From positions 16,380,501-16,444,500 of the forward strand of contig CM072341.1 of NCBI GenBank assembly GCA_036874045.1: a stretch of 64,000 bases of DNA, read 5' to 3'. The translations under genes were made by a program, and so were the position numbers. Under the pieces are notes generated by a model that was given only the letters and a program-made list of their open reading frames with translations, was not told the origin of the DNA and made no database searches. Source of the DNA: Cymodocea nodosa (lineage: Eukaryota; Streptophyta; Magnoliopsida; Alismatales; Cymodoceaceae). Below are positions 49,612 to 62,889 of the stretch, piece by piece (position 1 is the first letter of the stretch; every line of letters starts with the position of its first letter).

Positions 49612-50259
49612 CTATGTAGGACCAAATAGGTCCATATGCAGTAGATCTAGTGGCTGACTTGTGGCAATGTCTTCAATACTCTTATGTACTGATTTCTTTT
49701 ATTTTCCAATTGTACAGTCACTATAGAGTTTATTCCTCTTGAATTTGAGTTTAGGCACACCTTTAACGAGATCATGTTTGATCAATTTTCTTAAGATTTT
49801 CATATTCACATGATTTAATCTTTTATGTCATAACCAGTCATCTTCATTAGAAGCAATTAAACATGCATCACTCGATATATTATCAAATGAAAATTCCAGT
49901 GCATAAATTGAATTATCCCTATGTCCAGTAAATTTGATTTCATGTGTATCTTGTTGTAATATAAAATAGTTTTCAGCAGTAAAAAGTATATTGTAGCCTT
50001 TATCACATAATTAACCTACACTTAACAGATTTTGTTTTAAACCATTTACATGTAAGACATTTTCTATTTTTCCATTTTTAGATGCAACATTTTCTATGGC
50101 AGTAATTCTACATTTTTCATTATTACCAAACTTAACAGATCCTGAATTTATTGATTTAACAGATTCCAGAAATCTTTTCTTACCTGTCATATGCTTTAAG
50201 CATCCACTATTGATAATCCACTTGGACGTTTGAGCTTCATTGTCCATGCAGTCATGCAA
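49612..50259 (-). pseudogene. Copia protease end and GAG-pre-integrase, copy 2
   Basis: WIINSGC: the protease Asp is Asn here. An in-frame stop lies after NLLSVG. Otherwise it is as in copy 1. Confidence 0.8.
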
Positions 50260-51842
50260 ATCATGTTGAAATTAAGACTTTTGGTACCTATATTTTATTA
50301 GGTCCATTAGTGTTACTCCTTTGTATATTAAACATGTTGCCTTTTGGTAGCCATATAAAAGTAAATCTCTTCTTAATGATAAAAATAGTTGTGTCATCTC
50401 TGTAAGATCTAATTTTTTCACCATAATAGGAAGTTTCCTATGGTACAGCATACCCTAGACCAAATTTACTTATTCCTATTCTTTAGGATCCTATGATTTT
50501 ATTTAAACTGTTTTCACCTTTAGTAAATTTACATACAATTTTCTTTAAATCAATAATTTTAAATAATAGATTTTTATTTTCTTCTTTTAGATCAAAATTT
50601 TTACAACTATGCTATCCATTTTAGTTTTTAATTCCTTGTTATCAACTAAGGCTTTTTCAAATTCAACAAAAACATCTTCTAGATAGGAATTTAAGCTCTT
50701 TAATTCCTTTTTATAGTTCTTACATTTTACATATAAGTTATTTACTGTACAGAGAAGATTATCTACATCTAGATCATCATTTTCTTTTTCAGAATTATAA
50801 GGGGATGTAGAACATACCTCTTGTGCAGCAAAGCACACATTTGCAGATGCCTCTTCTTTTGAGTCTAATGAGCTGTTGGATGAACTACTGTCACCCCATG
50901 TGGCTTTCAAGGTCATCTTCTTGTTTTTCTTCTTCCATTTTTGTTTGTCCACCTCCTAGTGGAAAGGATAGTAAAGTTGAATATGTCCCAGTTTCTTGCA
51001 CTTGTAGCATGTGGAAATTTTTGATCTTGAGGAGCTAGCTTTGCCTCCTTGTCTCATCATTTTTTTGAAGTTTTTAACCAACAGTAATACTTCATCCTCA
51101 TCCAAGCTTGATTGGTCTTTTGTTAAAGGAAAGGCTAGTTCTTTCTTCTTCTCAGCCTTTCTTTCAGTGACTCATTCTTATTTCCATTCCTTCAACTAGA
51201 CTTCATGAGCAAGAAGATTTCCCAACAGATCTTCAACTGAATAATTGTTTAAATCTTTTGATTCTTGTATGGAAGTAGATTTCTGCTTCCATTCAACTGT
51301 TAGACTTCTTAAGATCTTCTATACCTGTTCACAATTAGAAATGTTCCTTCCAAGGCTTCTCAGTTCATTTATAATTTCTATGAACCTAGAAAATATTTTA
51401 GTAATACTTTCTTTATCAAGTATTTTGAATAATTCATATTTTCTCAGCAAAATGCTGATCTTTATATCTTTTACTTGGCAGATTCCTTCATATGTGATTT
51501 GAAGGGTTTTTCAAGCCTCATGAGAAGATTTACAAGCAGATATTTTGTTGTACTGTTCACTAGTCAGTGCATAGTAAATTGAATTTAGCCTGCAAGCATT
51601 AATTTGGATGATTCTTTCATCCTCCCTAGACTAGTCACTTTCATGACTGATTGAAAGTGTTGTACCATGTACAACCATTCTCTAGAGTTTTACATCAGTA
51701 CTCTTGAGAAAACACTTCATCCTATTTTTCCAATAACCATAATTGCTATCATCAAATAAGGGAGTTCAATGGATATTCTAACCCTCTACAGTGTGGAAAA
51801 TCCTGATCTTAGATGGTTAAATCTATTAACAATATCAACTTT
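50260..51842 (-). pseudogene. Copia gag remnant, copy 2
   Basis: Fragmented gag with CX2CX4HX4Y zinc knuckle (50968-51009). The frame over 50587-50952 stays open longer than in copy 1, which has a frameshift near 25887. Confidence 0.7.
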
Positions 51843-51854
51843 GCTCTAATACCA
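51843..51854 (-). other. Primer binding site of Copia copy 2
   Basis: TGGTATTAGAGC on the minus strand, one mismatch from the initiator tRNA-Met complement. Confidence 0.85.
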
Positions 51855-51856
51855 AT

Positions 51857-52848
51857 TGTTAGGACCTGATGGCTTACTAGAGGGAGGGTGAATGGTAATA
51901 ATATTTGTTTCTTAGCAATTTGAAGAATAATTGGCAATGTAAAATAGCAGGCACACAATAAAAAGAATGCACACAAGATTTTTAGGTGGTTTACCACTAA
52001 CGGCTAGTCCACCCCCAAGGGATATTTGGGCTTCACTAATCTTTCAAAGACATATAATTACTTGCTTTCAGGTCAAAGAAAGAACCAACCAATTTGATTT
52101 AGCTTTCAAGTCGTAGCTCCAACCAACCTTTCACTGAAGTTTTTAATTCGTGTACTTTAGTAAACACTTGCTTGAATGTATCAAAGTCACTTAAGTCTTT
52201 TTGCCATATAGGATTTCAGATCATACATATGAGCTGTCATTCAATCGGATACTTGTAGTTGTAACTTATCGAACTATTCTTTGACTATCGGATAGTTAGC
52301 TACAATAGCCCTCCAAAATCCTTCTTTAAGTTTCTGACTGCTTTCTTATTTCAGCACGTGCATAATAGAATAACTTAAGTTTTCGAAAGGTTATAACTGT
52401 AACTCACCGAAAACTCTTCAAATTTCGGATAGTTAGCTACAGTAACTTTTTGATTCTTCTTTTAAGCTTCTGTTTGGATTTCTACACGTGGGAAATTCAA
52501 TGACTTAAGTTTCGGATGGTTATAACTGTAACTCACGGAAACTCTTCAAATTTCGGATAGTTAGCTACAGTAACTTTCTGATTCTTCATACAACCATCTT
52601 TTTAACTCTCCGAAGGCTTTCTACTTTCAGATAGTTATTATTCTAACTATTCGGTAGTGTTGCTACTACTTTATACTGCCTTTCATATACTTAAACCTGT
52701 AACTGTTCGATTTTCCTGTGGCTCTATAGCAGCAATTTTTGAACCATCTGTATCGACTTTTGCTCTTTTGCTGAACTGCTATACCTGGGAAATACAATTT
52801 GATACCTCGCATTGATATTTGCATTATTAAAATCCTGAGGACCTTTCA
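51857..52848 (-). repeat. 5' LTR of Copia copy 2
   Basis: 992 bp, TGTTAGGACC to CTTTCA. By eye about nine differences from 26995-27986, all in the first 730 bp. Confidence 0.88.
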
Positions 52849-53795
52849 CTATTTTCTCTTGGTTTTGTATTCAAATTATTATACAATTCCTTGTAAACTT
52901 GATTTTTAACTTCACTAACAACTTTCTTAACATTCCTTTTTGCTAGCTTATATTTCTCTAAAGTTTTCTTATCTCTAAGTTTATGATAGCTTATGTTTAT
53001 TATCATTTATACATTTTCATTGTGCACTAACTTTTCTTACCTAATGGAACTATCCCACAAAACTCTCCTATAATTTCTCTACCAATGTTTTTAATGCAAG
53101 AAATCATTTCATTGCAAAGTTTATCTACCTTTCCATTTAATTCTCATATTCTTTCTTTGTACAAGTTACCTTTAAATATTATTTTCTTTTCCTTGTTTAG
53201 ATTCCATCAAATAATTAATTCATGGGTTCTTATATAATGTAGTCTTTTTTTCCTAATCTTAATATTAACATCTAATACTAACAACCTATGTTCTATACTT
53301 TTCTCTTGAAATAACCCTAGAATTTTTACACATTCATTAATCAATTCTATTAATAAGTAAAAAAAATATTTGTCTAGCATTGAAATCACTTTAAAATGTA
53401 ATTAATTTCATAAAATAAGATTTAGCTACCAAAAGATTACAAGTTACCCTAAAGTCTAAAATTAAATTTTCTTCTTCATTTCTATTACCTAAACCAAATC
53501 CTTCATGGTTTCGTTAATAACATATATTTTACTTTCCTATACAACCGTTGAGATCCCTTTTAGTAAAGAGTTTGTCATTATTAAGTAAACCATAAAATAA
53601 ACTATGTAAATCTTCCTAAGATTTACATTTAATGGCTTATCCTAAACCTATATATAGAGAATAAGGATAAATTATGTTAACTATTTCATTTCCTATCACT
53701 AGCTTAATCATTATAATTTTGTTTTCTATCCTTATCGCATGATTAACTTTATCTTTTAAATTTTTATCAACTACTATTCCAAAAAAAAAAAAGAA
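52849..53795 (-). mobile_element. LINE ORF2 remnant downstream of Copia copy 2
   Basis: Counterpart of 27987-28930, with about two substitutions seen. Same endonuclease and linker pieces, same truncation into an A-rich run. Confidence 0.72.
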
Positions 53796-53806
53796 AACAA
53801 AACACT

Positions 53807-54876
53807 GGGTGATGCTCTTTTTCAAGGATCATGGTAATATCACCATTGTATTAATGGATATTACCACCACCTTGATACAAACATAACTTGTTGTGAAATC
53901 ACAAGAAAGAAAGAAAACTCACAAACATCACAAGAGAGCAGAGTACAAGGAGCAAAAACAACAAGCAGACATCTACTCCAAGAAAGGAGAGTGATTGTGA
54001 TACCAGACGTTTCCTTGTTGAATATTAAACCTAACACTTCCGTAGGGTCAGCACTTGCCCCGTCGTGTAGGGAGTTCGATCCCGCTGGTGCAAATCCAAA
54101 CACAACCCTGGCAAAAGGACTTCCCTTGAGGCAAGCTATTGAGAAGGTTTCTTGTTACGGCAACGAACAATTCATCTTGATCATAGAAATGTGGATTAGA
54201 GAATTTGAGTGTCTGCGACGTAACATGGAGATTTGCGGCCACGGTGTAATGGATTCCACCCCATTTGATATGCTTCGTGGGGGTCGTCACATCCTCCGGC
54301 CATCAACTCACTCCCATTTATGGTTTTTGTCTGCCCCCGTGGAATCTGAGGATGTTAGTTCAATGGTGGTCCGCCAAGGCCACAGTAAGCCGTCAATGGA
54401 TTCTCAAATCCTGGAAATAGATTTTTGAAGAAAGAACACCTCAAATAAGACATACGAAAGAATAGAGACTTTATTGCTTTAATTATGGCATAACATGGCA
54501 CTCGGAAGATAATTCTTCAACATGAAAGAATCAGACGTCCTTAATTCAGGATAGAATTAAAAATATAACGCACCTTGTGTTCAAAAAATTTGGTGGTATT
54601 TTTCCAAACAAATGCCTACTTGAATTCCTTAATTTGTTCACCGTTGCTCTGTAGTAAAGCTCTTAAATTTTTGCGCGGAATTGATAGCCAATAATATGTA
54701 TAAGAAGGTATGAACATTACCAACCATGACGTGAATAATTTACAATAAGGTCGCTCTTCATGTAGAAAAATGTTGGTGAAGTAACGTTTGCACTAATTAG
54801 ACCACCTTGCTACTTTGCACGAAAAGCATGAAGCTGTAGATTAAAAAACCTTGCAGTAAGGTTGGGAGAAGTCACA
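53807..54876 (-). pseudogene. GDSL 3'-end remnant g5
   Basis: Counterpart of g3: exon 5 remnant (about 54152-54410) with WGGIH instead of WDGIH, intron 4, and a partial exon 4 (54725-54876). Exons 1-3 absent. Confidence 0.82.
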
Positions 54877-55914
54877 TGTCAAATAATTTAAGGACGATAA
54901 CTATCGTAAAATAAAAGAAGAAAATTTACATCTTTTTAAATAAAATGTGAAGGAAAACCTTTCTCTTTTATTTTACTTTACTAGGTAATGATACTTATAT
55001 CTGTTGCAGGTCTAGAAATATATAATTATATAAAAGGTAAATCTTCCAACTACTTAATTTAAATTCTTACTTTCTAAAGGATTTTTTTTTATAATTCTAA
55101 TTTAAAATTAATTCTTATATTACTTTTGTCAGCTAAAATTATATGATCGATAAATAGTAACTTTTTTTAACAAAACTTTAAGGGACTTTTGTTTACGATC
55201 GATGGTCTGGATCAAGTCACGTTGACGATATCAAGATCAAGAGATCGCCGTCGACGACGAACGGCTACGATGACACGAAGGCTACGTCATCCGTATCAAT
55301 TCGTTATCCACGTCCAGCACTTCTGGATTCTTCGTGCATTTTCCAGTCAACCCTTATCGGACTAAGCAGAAAAATCCAATCGGATCCATTATTGAATTAT
55401 TAATTCTCTTAAAAGGACAGAAAATACTATATCGGATCCGTCCTTCATAAATGTTGACGGAATTTTGCTGTTCAATCTCGACGATGCTCACGGTTTGATC
55501 CGATTTAATCTATTATATATCGATTTGAAGATAAAATTTTTTTATGAAACTTTACTGGTAGGTTTGATTCACGAAGATACCGACAAACCGTCGTCACGCT
55601 TTTTTATTTCATAATTTCAAAAAAATACTATTTATTTCACGTTGGAAGGGGTCAACACGTTGATGACGCTTGGAACGACCACCATACACGGTCCATCGAT
55701 CCTTTATGACGATACCTCTGTGTACGAGGCAGAAGAATCGTAGCCAACGAAATTTAACTCCAGCATCTCCGGCCAGCGCACTCTGTTCCAAAGCCTCGCT
55801 CTCTTCTTCCCACGGTTGCTTCTCTACACAAGGAATACACAGATCAGAGCTCTCCTCATTACCGCATACCATATACATAGATAGATACATAGATAAGTAG
55901 ATTGATAGAAAAAG
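54877..55914 (+). promoter_or_regulatory. Upstream region of ARM pseudogene A4
   Basis: Counterpart of 30015-31052; I saw no differences of note. No gene. Confidence 0.4.
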
Positions 55915-58385
55915 ATGCAGAAGAGAGGAGACTCCATGGTGACGGTCGACGCAGATAAGTTGCAGAGGAGAGGAGCCGGCGGAACGATGATGTTCTCAAA
56001 ACACATCCGCCCAGGCAGTAATGACCCCACCGAAGGGAACACCTTTCGCAGAAGAGCCAGCAAAGACGAGGCACCCGAGATGAGGCTCACCCTCTTCGCC
56101 CTACAACTAGCCGTGCTCGAGAAGGCAGCCAGTGGCCTAGGCGCTCTCGGTTTCGCCTGGGCCACCGTGGTCCTTCTGGGAGGTTTTGCAGGTGTGCTCC
56201 AGAAGGAGGACTTCTGGTACGTCACCGTAATCATTGTCATCGAAGGGGACAAGCGCAAGCTCAAGTCCATGAGACTGGACCTGATTCCTCGGATGTTGTA
56301 ACGGCTGGCGCGGCCTGAGGTCCAGCAGGTAAATAAATAAATAAATATTCTGGTTTTAGACTTTAAAGAGAGAGATAGAGAGAGAGAGCGTGATGTGGTC
56401 TGATATACATAGAATGTTTGGTTGTCTCTGTAATCGATCAGGCTACTCAGCTGGCTCCAGTTGCTGTCCGCCGTGGCTTCCGTGGTGTTGTCCCTGATGA
56501 GGGTGATCGAACAAGACTACGACAAGAACAGGGACAAAACCGACACGAGGAACATGAACGGGTCCCTGAACATATTCTACGGCCTGGCGCTGGCGGAGGC
56601 GCTGTTGTTCTTGCTGGAAAAGGCCTACTGGGAGTGGAAGGTGACCTTCTGCGATCTTCTGAGCGAGGTAAACAGGGCGTGTGGTTTCCAGGACACCGAG
56701 GCCGACATGATACACATGACACGGTTCTTCTACGACGCCTACTCCAAGTGCATCAACGGGAGCGTCTTCGACGGGCTCAAGATGGACCTGGTCTCATTTG
56801 CCGAGGAGCTGCTGGCGTCGGAGTCGTCCGACGAGCAGCACATCGGGGCGAAGATCCTCCTCAAGTTCGTCACGGAAGAGAAGTGCACCACCGACACTCT
56901 CCGCAAGATAGCGACCAGCACCAGGACGATGGAGAGGCTGGTAGACATGTTGAGCTGGAAGGACCCGTGGGAGGAGCAGCTGAGGATTGCTGCGGCGGAG
57001 ATCGTGTGGAGACTCTCTGGAAAGAAGCAAAACGCGCTTCGGGTGGCCGAGATCCCAGGATCCATCGCGTCCATATCTTCCCTGTTGTACACCGGACCAA
57101 CAGCGCCGGACTCCAAACCCGACGAGATAAGCAAGAGACGTGCGTTGCCCGACCAACAAAACTACGAGTTCTCGACCTTCAACCGTCTTGGCCTGCGGAT
57201 ACTGAAGAAGATCGCCCACGACCACGAGAACAGCGCCAAGATAGCCAACACCAGGGGTCTGCTGCCGAAGGTGATAGACTTCACCGGGAACGGGGAGAGA
57301 GTGCTAGGCCAGTCCAGCACCACTGACACCCAGATCAAGTCGATGAAATACGCCCTCCAGCTGTTGAAGATGTTGGCCAAAACTTCGGGGGAGACCGGCA
57401 GGGGGCTCCGGCAGGAAATATCGGCGAACATCTTCAGCATCAGCAACCTCCGGGACATCCTCCGATACGGGCAGAACCACGTTCGGATGCAGACGCTGGC
57501 CATCGAGATCATGACCAGCCTCGGGATGGATGACGACGCCACGGACAGGATCGGCTCCACCGGAGGGATCATCAGGGAGCTGTTCAGGATCTTTTTCTTA
57601 CAGGGACCACTCACGGAGAACCAGAATCCGGTGAGGGCCGAGGCCGGTGAGGCGTTGGTGATGCTGACTATGGACAGCCAAGCAAACTGCCAGAGGACGT
57701 TGAGGATGGAGCATGTCGGTCGGCTCATCGACGCACTCGAAGACCCGCTGCTGATGAGGAGATCGGCCAGAATCCTCCGGAACCTCTGCGCATACAGCGG
57801 ACCTGAGAACGCCCATCGTCTCCGACGAGTCGTTGCCGCGACACCAACCGTAAGACACCAATTAACTGCATAAACTAGCTCTAGTCTGTAACCTCATTAA
57901 GCGCCAATTAAGACAAAAGTTTCACGTTTTTCGATCGCTCCGGCCTACAGGTTCTGAAGAATCTCATGCAAGAAGATCAGAAGATGCTGGGGATAATGAT
58001 TGGGCTGGCGACGCTGATTTTCAAGCTCATGAGCCCAGAAGAAGCGCAGAACGAGTTCAAGAAGGCCGGGATCGAGGAGCGCAGGCTAGCCGAGAAGCTG
58101 GTGGAGATACTGAGAGACAACAAGGAACCCAGCATCGATCACCCAAGGATGAGGAGGTTTGTGGTGGAGCTGGCGACGTGGATGATGGAGTTGGACGAAG
58201 AGATGAAGATGGTGTTCAGGAGGGAAGGGCTGGAGGAGGAGCTGATGAACATCCCCGAGACCACGTCGGAGCTTGAATTCTTCCTGGTGTTCTCCGGGAG
58301 CTGTGGAATGAGCCGCCATCCCACGACCATGCATGCTGTTGTGGATAACGCACTTGACCTTGTCAGAAGTGCCGGAAGTATATAG
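55915..58385 (+). pseudogene. ARM-repeat gene A4, exon 1 broken by inversion
   Basis: Exon-equivalents 55915-56328, 56442-57849 and 57951-58385. It carries the same 80 bp inversion (56245-56324) and stop (56299-56301) as A2. The encoded pieces of A2 and A4 are identical as far as I could compare, so the lesion predates the 24.86 kb duplication and the two copies separated or were homogenised very recently. Confidence 0.86.
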
Positions 58386-58681
58386 AAATCCTTTTTTTTA
58401 TAAAATTTTAATGTTTTTCTTTCATTTACATTCAAGATTTTAGTCAGTCAAAATGTCGAAAAACCGTGTGATGCCTGCCTTGTGAAACCTTAATTGATGT
58501 CAAAATTTTAAAATCTCATCTGTTTTATTTTGACCATCACAAAAGGATGGAAATTGACTTAAATTGAAGGAGCGTTTGCTTACACAAATAATGAGTTACA
58601 TGCTATAAAAAAATATATTGCTTGACTAAAAATAAAATCTCTAAATTTTCTCTCTAATTTTTACCGATTATATGTTTTATT
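58386..58681. other. 3' flank of A4 with unoccupied Copia target
   Basis: Uninterrupted site TTATT (about 58677-58681), as downstream of A2. Confidence 0.75.
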
Positions 58682-59750
58682 TTCTCTTTGTTTTGTATTC
58701 AAATTATTATATAACTCCTTGTAAACTTGATTTTTAATTTCACTAACAATTTTCTTAACATTCCTTTGTGCTAGCTTATATTTCTCTAAATTTTCCTTAT
58801 CTCTAAGGTTATGGTAGCTTATATTTATTGTCATTTATACATTTTTATTGCACACTAACTTTTCTTACCTAAGGGAACTATCCCAAAAAACTCTCCTATA
58901 ATTTCCTTTCCTTTGTTTTTAATGCAAAAAATCATTTCATTCCAAAGTTTATCTACCTTACCATTTAATTCTCATATTCTTTCTTTGTACAAGTTATCTT
59001 TAAATATTATTTTCTTTTCCTTGTTTAGATTCCATCAAATAATTAATTCATGGGTTCTTATATAATGTAGTCTTCTTTTCCTAATCTTAGTATTAACAGG
59101 TAATACTAACAACCTATGTTCTATACTTTCTCTTGAAATAACCCTAGAATTTTTACACATTCATTAATCTATTTTATTAATAAGTAAAAAAACTATTTGT
59201 CTTACATTGAAATCACTTTAAAATGTAATTAATTTCATAAAATAAGTGTTAGCTACCAAAAGATTACAAGTTACCCTAAAGTCTAAAATTAAATTTTCCT
59301 CTTCGTTTCTATTGCCAAAACTAAATCCTTCATGGTTTCCTTCATATCATATATTTTACTTTCCTATACAACCATTTAGATCCCTTTTAATAAAGAGTTT
59401 GTCATTATTAAGTAAACCATAAACTAAACTATTTAAATCTTCCTAAAATTTCTATTTAGTGGCTTATCCTAAACCTATATATAGAGAATATGGACAAATT
59501 ATATTAACTATTTTATTTTCTATCTTTATCACATCAATAACTTAATCTTTTAAATTTTTATCAATTTCTATGCTTATATTTTCCTATATATCACAATTTA
59601 AAACTGCTATTCTCAATTAATTTAGATTTTTCCACCCATTTAATTTTTTGCAAACATAATATATTAATTTTTCTTCTTATCATTATATACACTAATTCCA
59701 TATTCGTATTGGTCAAAGTTCCTATATTCCAAGTTACTAGTTTAATTTTG
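58682..59750 (-). mobile_element. LINE ORF2 remnant between A4 and G6
   Basis: Counterpart of 33817-34885: endonuclease plus linker, no RT, degenerate. Confidence 0.75.
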
Positions 59751-60627
59751 GTATTTTAAATTAACTTCTTTGCCTACTACCGTCCATTAATATGTAAAAA
59801 CATTTCCTTATTTGTAGCTACATCTAGACTTTGATGTAAGTCCCCTACCTTAGAACGTTATACATAAGATGTGCAATCCAAGGTCCAATGCAATACATCA
59901 CTAAGAAAATTATACCCTAACAATTTATTTCTACGATTCACATTCGGGAGGTGGTAATACATCACTTAGAAAATGATACCCTATCAAATTATTTTTAGGA
60001 TTCATATTCATGAGATGTTGACAAATATTTAACACTAACTAGCCTCTTTTATCTGAACTTAGAACCGGCTATGAATGAATAAACCTTTGCAAATGGAGTT
60101 TAGAAGACATACAAGAAAAAAATTTTAAATCAAAAGATAATTATAATTAAAAGATAATATGTGTTGTCTTAAATTGGAGGACTGATTATCTAATTCTGCT
60201 ATTAATATGGGCCTAAAAATCTGCAAAATTCTATGACAAAAAAAACAAAACACTGGGCGATGTTCTTTTTTAAGGATCATGGTAATCCACTGTATTGGAT
60301 ATTACCACCTTAATACGAACATAACTTGTTGTGAAATCACAAGAAAGAAAACTCACAAACATCACAAGAGAGCAGAGTACAAGGACATGTAACTCCAAGA
60401 GCAAAACAACAAGCGGACATCTACTCGAAGAAAGGAGAGTGATTGTGACACCAGACGTTTCTTTGTTGAATATTAAACCTAACACTTCCGTAGGGTCAGC
60501 ACTTGCCCCGTCGTGTAGGGAGTTCGATCCCGCTGGTGCAAATCCAACACAACCCTTGCAAAGGACTTCCCTTGAGGCGACAGTGCTGCTGTAGGCAAGC
60601 TAATGAAAAGGTGTCTTGTTATGGCAA
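59751..60627. other. 3' flank of GDSL G6, no gene seen
   Basis: Counterpart of 34886-35764 with the 64 bp direct repeat pair. One or two substitutions were seen. Confidence 0.5.
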
Positions 60628-62889
60628 CTAAAAATTCATCTTGAGTAGAAAGGGCATCTGATCATAGAAAGGTGGATCAGAGAATTTCCCTGTGAGTATC
60701 TGCGACGTAACATGGAGATTTGCGGCCTCGGTGTAATGGATTCCATCCCAATTGATATGCTTCGTTGGGTCGTCACATCCTATAGCCGTCACCTCACTCC
60801 CATTTATGGTTTTTTTCTGTCCACATGAAATCTGAGGACTGTAGTTCAATGGTGGACCGCCAAGGCCACAGCAAGCCATTAATGGATTCTCAAATCCTGG
60901 AAGAAGATTTTAAAAAGAATCACCTCAAATAAGAAATACAAGAAAGATAGAGACTTTATTGCTTTAATTATGGCATAATATGGCACTCAGAAGATAATTA
61001 TACAATATGAAACCACCTAATTTGTATGTAATCAACCTAAATAGCCAAAGAATCAGACGTCCTTAATAAAATATAGAATTAAAATTATAAGGCATCATGT
61101 GTTCAAAAGATTTGGTGGTATTTTTCCAAACAAATGCCTACTTGAATTCCTTTGTTCGTCATTGTTTTGTAGTTGCTCTTAAAGTTTACACGGAATTGAA
61201 AGCCGCCAATAATATGTGTAAGAAGGTAAGAACATTACTAACCATAACGTGAATAATTTGCAATAAGGTTGCTCTTTATGGAGAAAATGTCGGTGTAAGT
61301 AATGTTTGCAGCAGTGAGATCACCTTGCAACTTTGCACAAAGAGCATGAAGCTGTAGATTAAAAAACCTTGCAGCAAGGTTGTGAGAAGCCACACAACCA
61401 TGCTCATCCAACTTTGAAGGGTCTTTTCCAAACCAATATATATACCGAGGTAAACATCCGAGGGGGCCAGTGTTGTGTATCCAAAATCTTCTTGCCCCTT
61501 GGTCGTATAGTTTCTGTGAATTGTGAGGAAATCGAAATAACAAGATCACTTACACTACAAATATCTGAACAAGTCACGGAAATTTTGCAACCATACTATT
61601 AACTGCAATTCCAAATGAGCATGCTTGTTTTGAAACGAATTGATTTCAGACAGGTGGATAACAAATCTAAAACAACCGAGCAATCCTAAACATTTTGTTT
61701 GTATTCTGACGATTTAATATTAGTAGTTGGTGGAACGAACAGTAATTGTAATATATAAACTATATCTAGTTTACTGAATTAGCGTCATGCAAGCAAACTG
61801 CTGGAGAGAATAAGTCCTGACCTTGATTCCTTTTTCAAACTCTCGTAAAATGGTAGGGATGGAAGCTAGGACCTGATCCTCGGATTTTGAGAAAAACGCA
61901 TCAGCCAAGTCATTTTGACCTACATCAAATGTATAGAGGGCCTGAGCAAAAGACTCCTGTCGAGGAAGAACCTTTTTCAATTTGGAATCCCCTGAAAGAG
62001 GATGATGAGATGCATCACTGAATCCATTTCATCAGAAGAAAATAAATTTTATGGATTATGTTAGAATTTTGAAAAAATTCAGATGGAAATCAAATCATAA
62101 TAAAATGTGATTAAAGAAAAAAAAACACATGAAACAAAGGGAAAGTGGAATGATAGTTTCAAAGATCCTCTCTTGAACGAATAATTCATCTAAAAAACGC
62201 ATACGCCCATCATCAAAAGGAGAGTTATCATTCCTAATACATAAATAAATCAAAAAAGCTGAAAAACTTGCAACTTCTCGTCCAAAGATTAATGTTGGAC
62301 CTAAGTCCTCTACCTTCGAGGAGGAGCTCAAGTACTCTGGCTTTGAAGTTCATGAACTGAGCGACCTGGATGCCGAAAGAGAAGGGGCAGACAGCGTTAA
62401 CAGTTGCCGGGAGAACGGTGGAACCAGCAGCAGCGAAATTACATCCTCTTCCGAAGTTGGGTGCACCAAGTGAATCTAAATATGCGTTCAGTGGCGGCAA
62501 CTCCATTGCCTCCAATGCGACGGAAACGCGTCATTTTGCATGTCCAGACAAAGTACAAGACATGATTTTGTTACGGAATATTGCAGGATCATCGTAATTC
62601 GTAACAGAATAAAGGGATGGGACGGGGAAGGAAGAAGTGAAGGTTTACTCAAGAAGTCTATGATAAGGCGTCCATCGCAGAGCCTCCCAGCCGGGCGGCC
62701 AAAGTGCGTTTCCCCGTTAGGAAGGCGAAGCTCGTCCCCCATTCCCACGATGAGATTGCCGGTGTCGGAGTTGGAGTCACCGAAGTTGAAGGCGGCCGGG
62801 TAGTCGAATTCGGAGGCCGCGGCAGCAGCGACCGCGAGGAGGAGGACGCACACCGCCGTCAAGGTGGAGTGCAGGGAGGAAGGCGACAT
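60628..62889 (-). CDS. GDSL esterase/lipase G6, first acceptor lost
   Basis: complement(60628-60896, 61243-61513, 61822-61991, 62314-62514, 62649-62889). Identical in coding content to G4 as far as I could compare, including the AG to AT change at the intron 1 acceptor (minus strand, 62516-62515) and the possible in-frame AG 39 nt downstream. GDSN, GQND and DGIH are intact. Whether it makes enzyme depends on alternative splicing. Confidence 0.75.

Larger units (their letters stand above)
43320..52848 (-). mobile_element. Ty1/Copia LTR retrotransposon, copy 2, defective
   Basis: 9,529 bp duplicate of copy 1, moved with the 24.86 kb unit rather than by transposition, as its flanks are collinear. 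LTRs 51857-52848 (5') and 43320-44640 (3') show the same 325 bp length difference. PBS at 51843-51854. The protease Asp codon is mutated (50209-50211, Asn), while the stop next to it in copy 1 is Leu here; the integrase has SDHGGEF. The zinc knuckle is at 50968-51009 with the same Cys to Tyr loss. Copies 1 and 2 are nearly identical over 19.6-24.4 kb but differ about 1% on either side. Confidence 0.9.
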
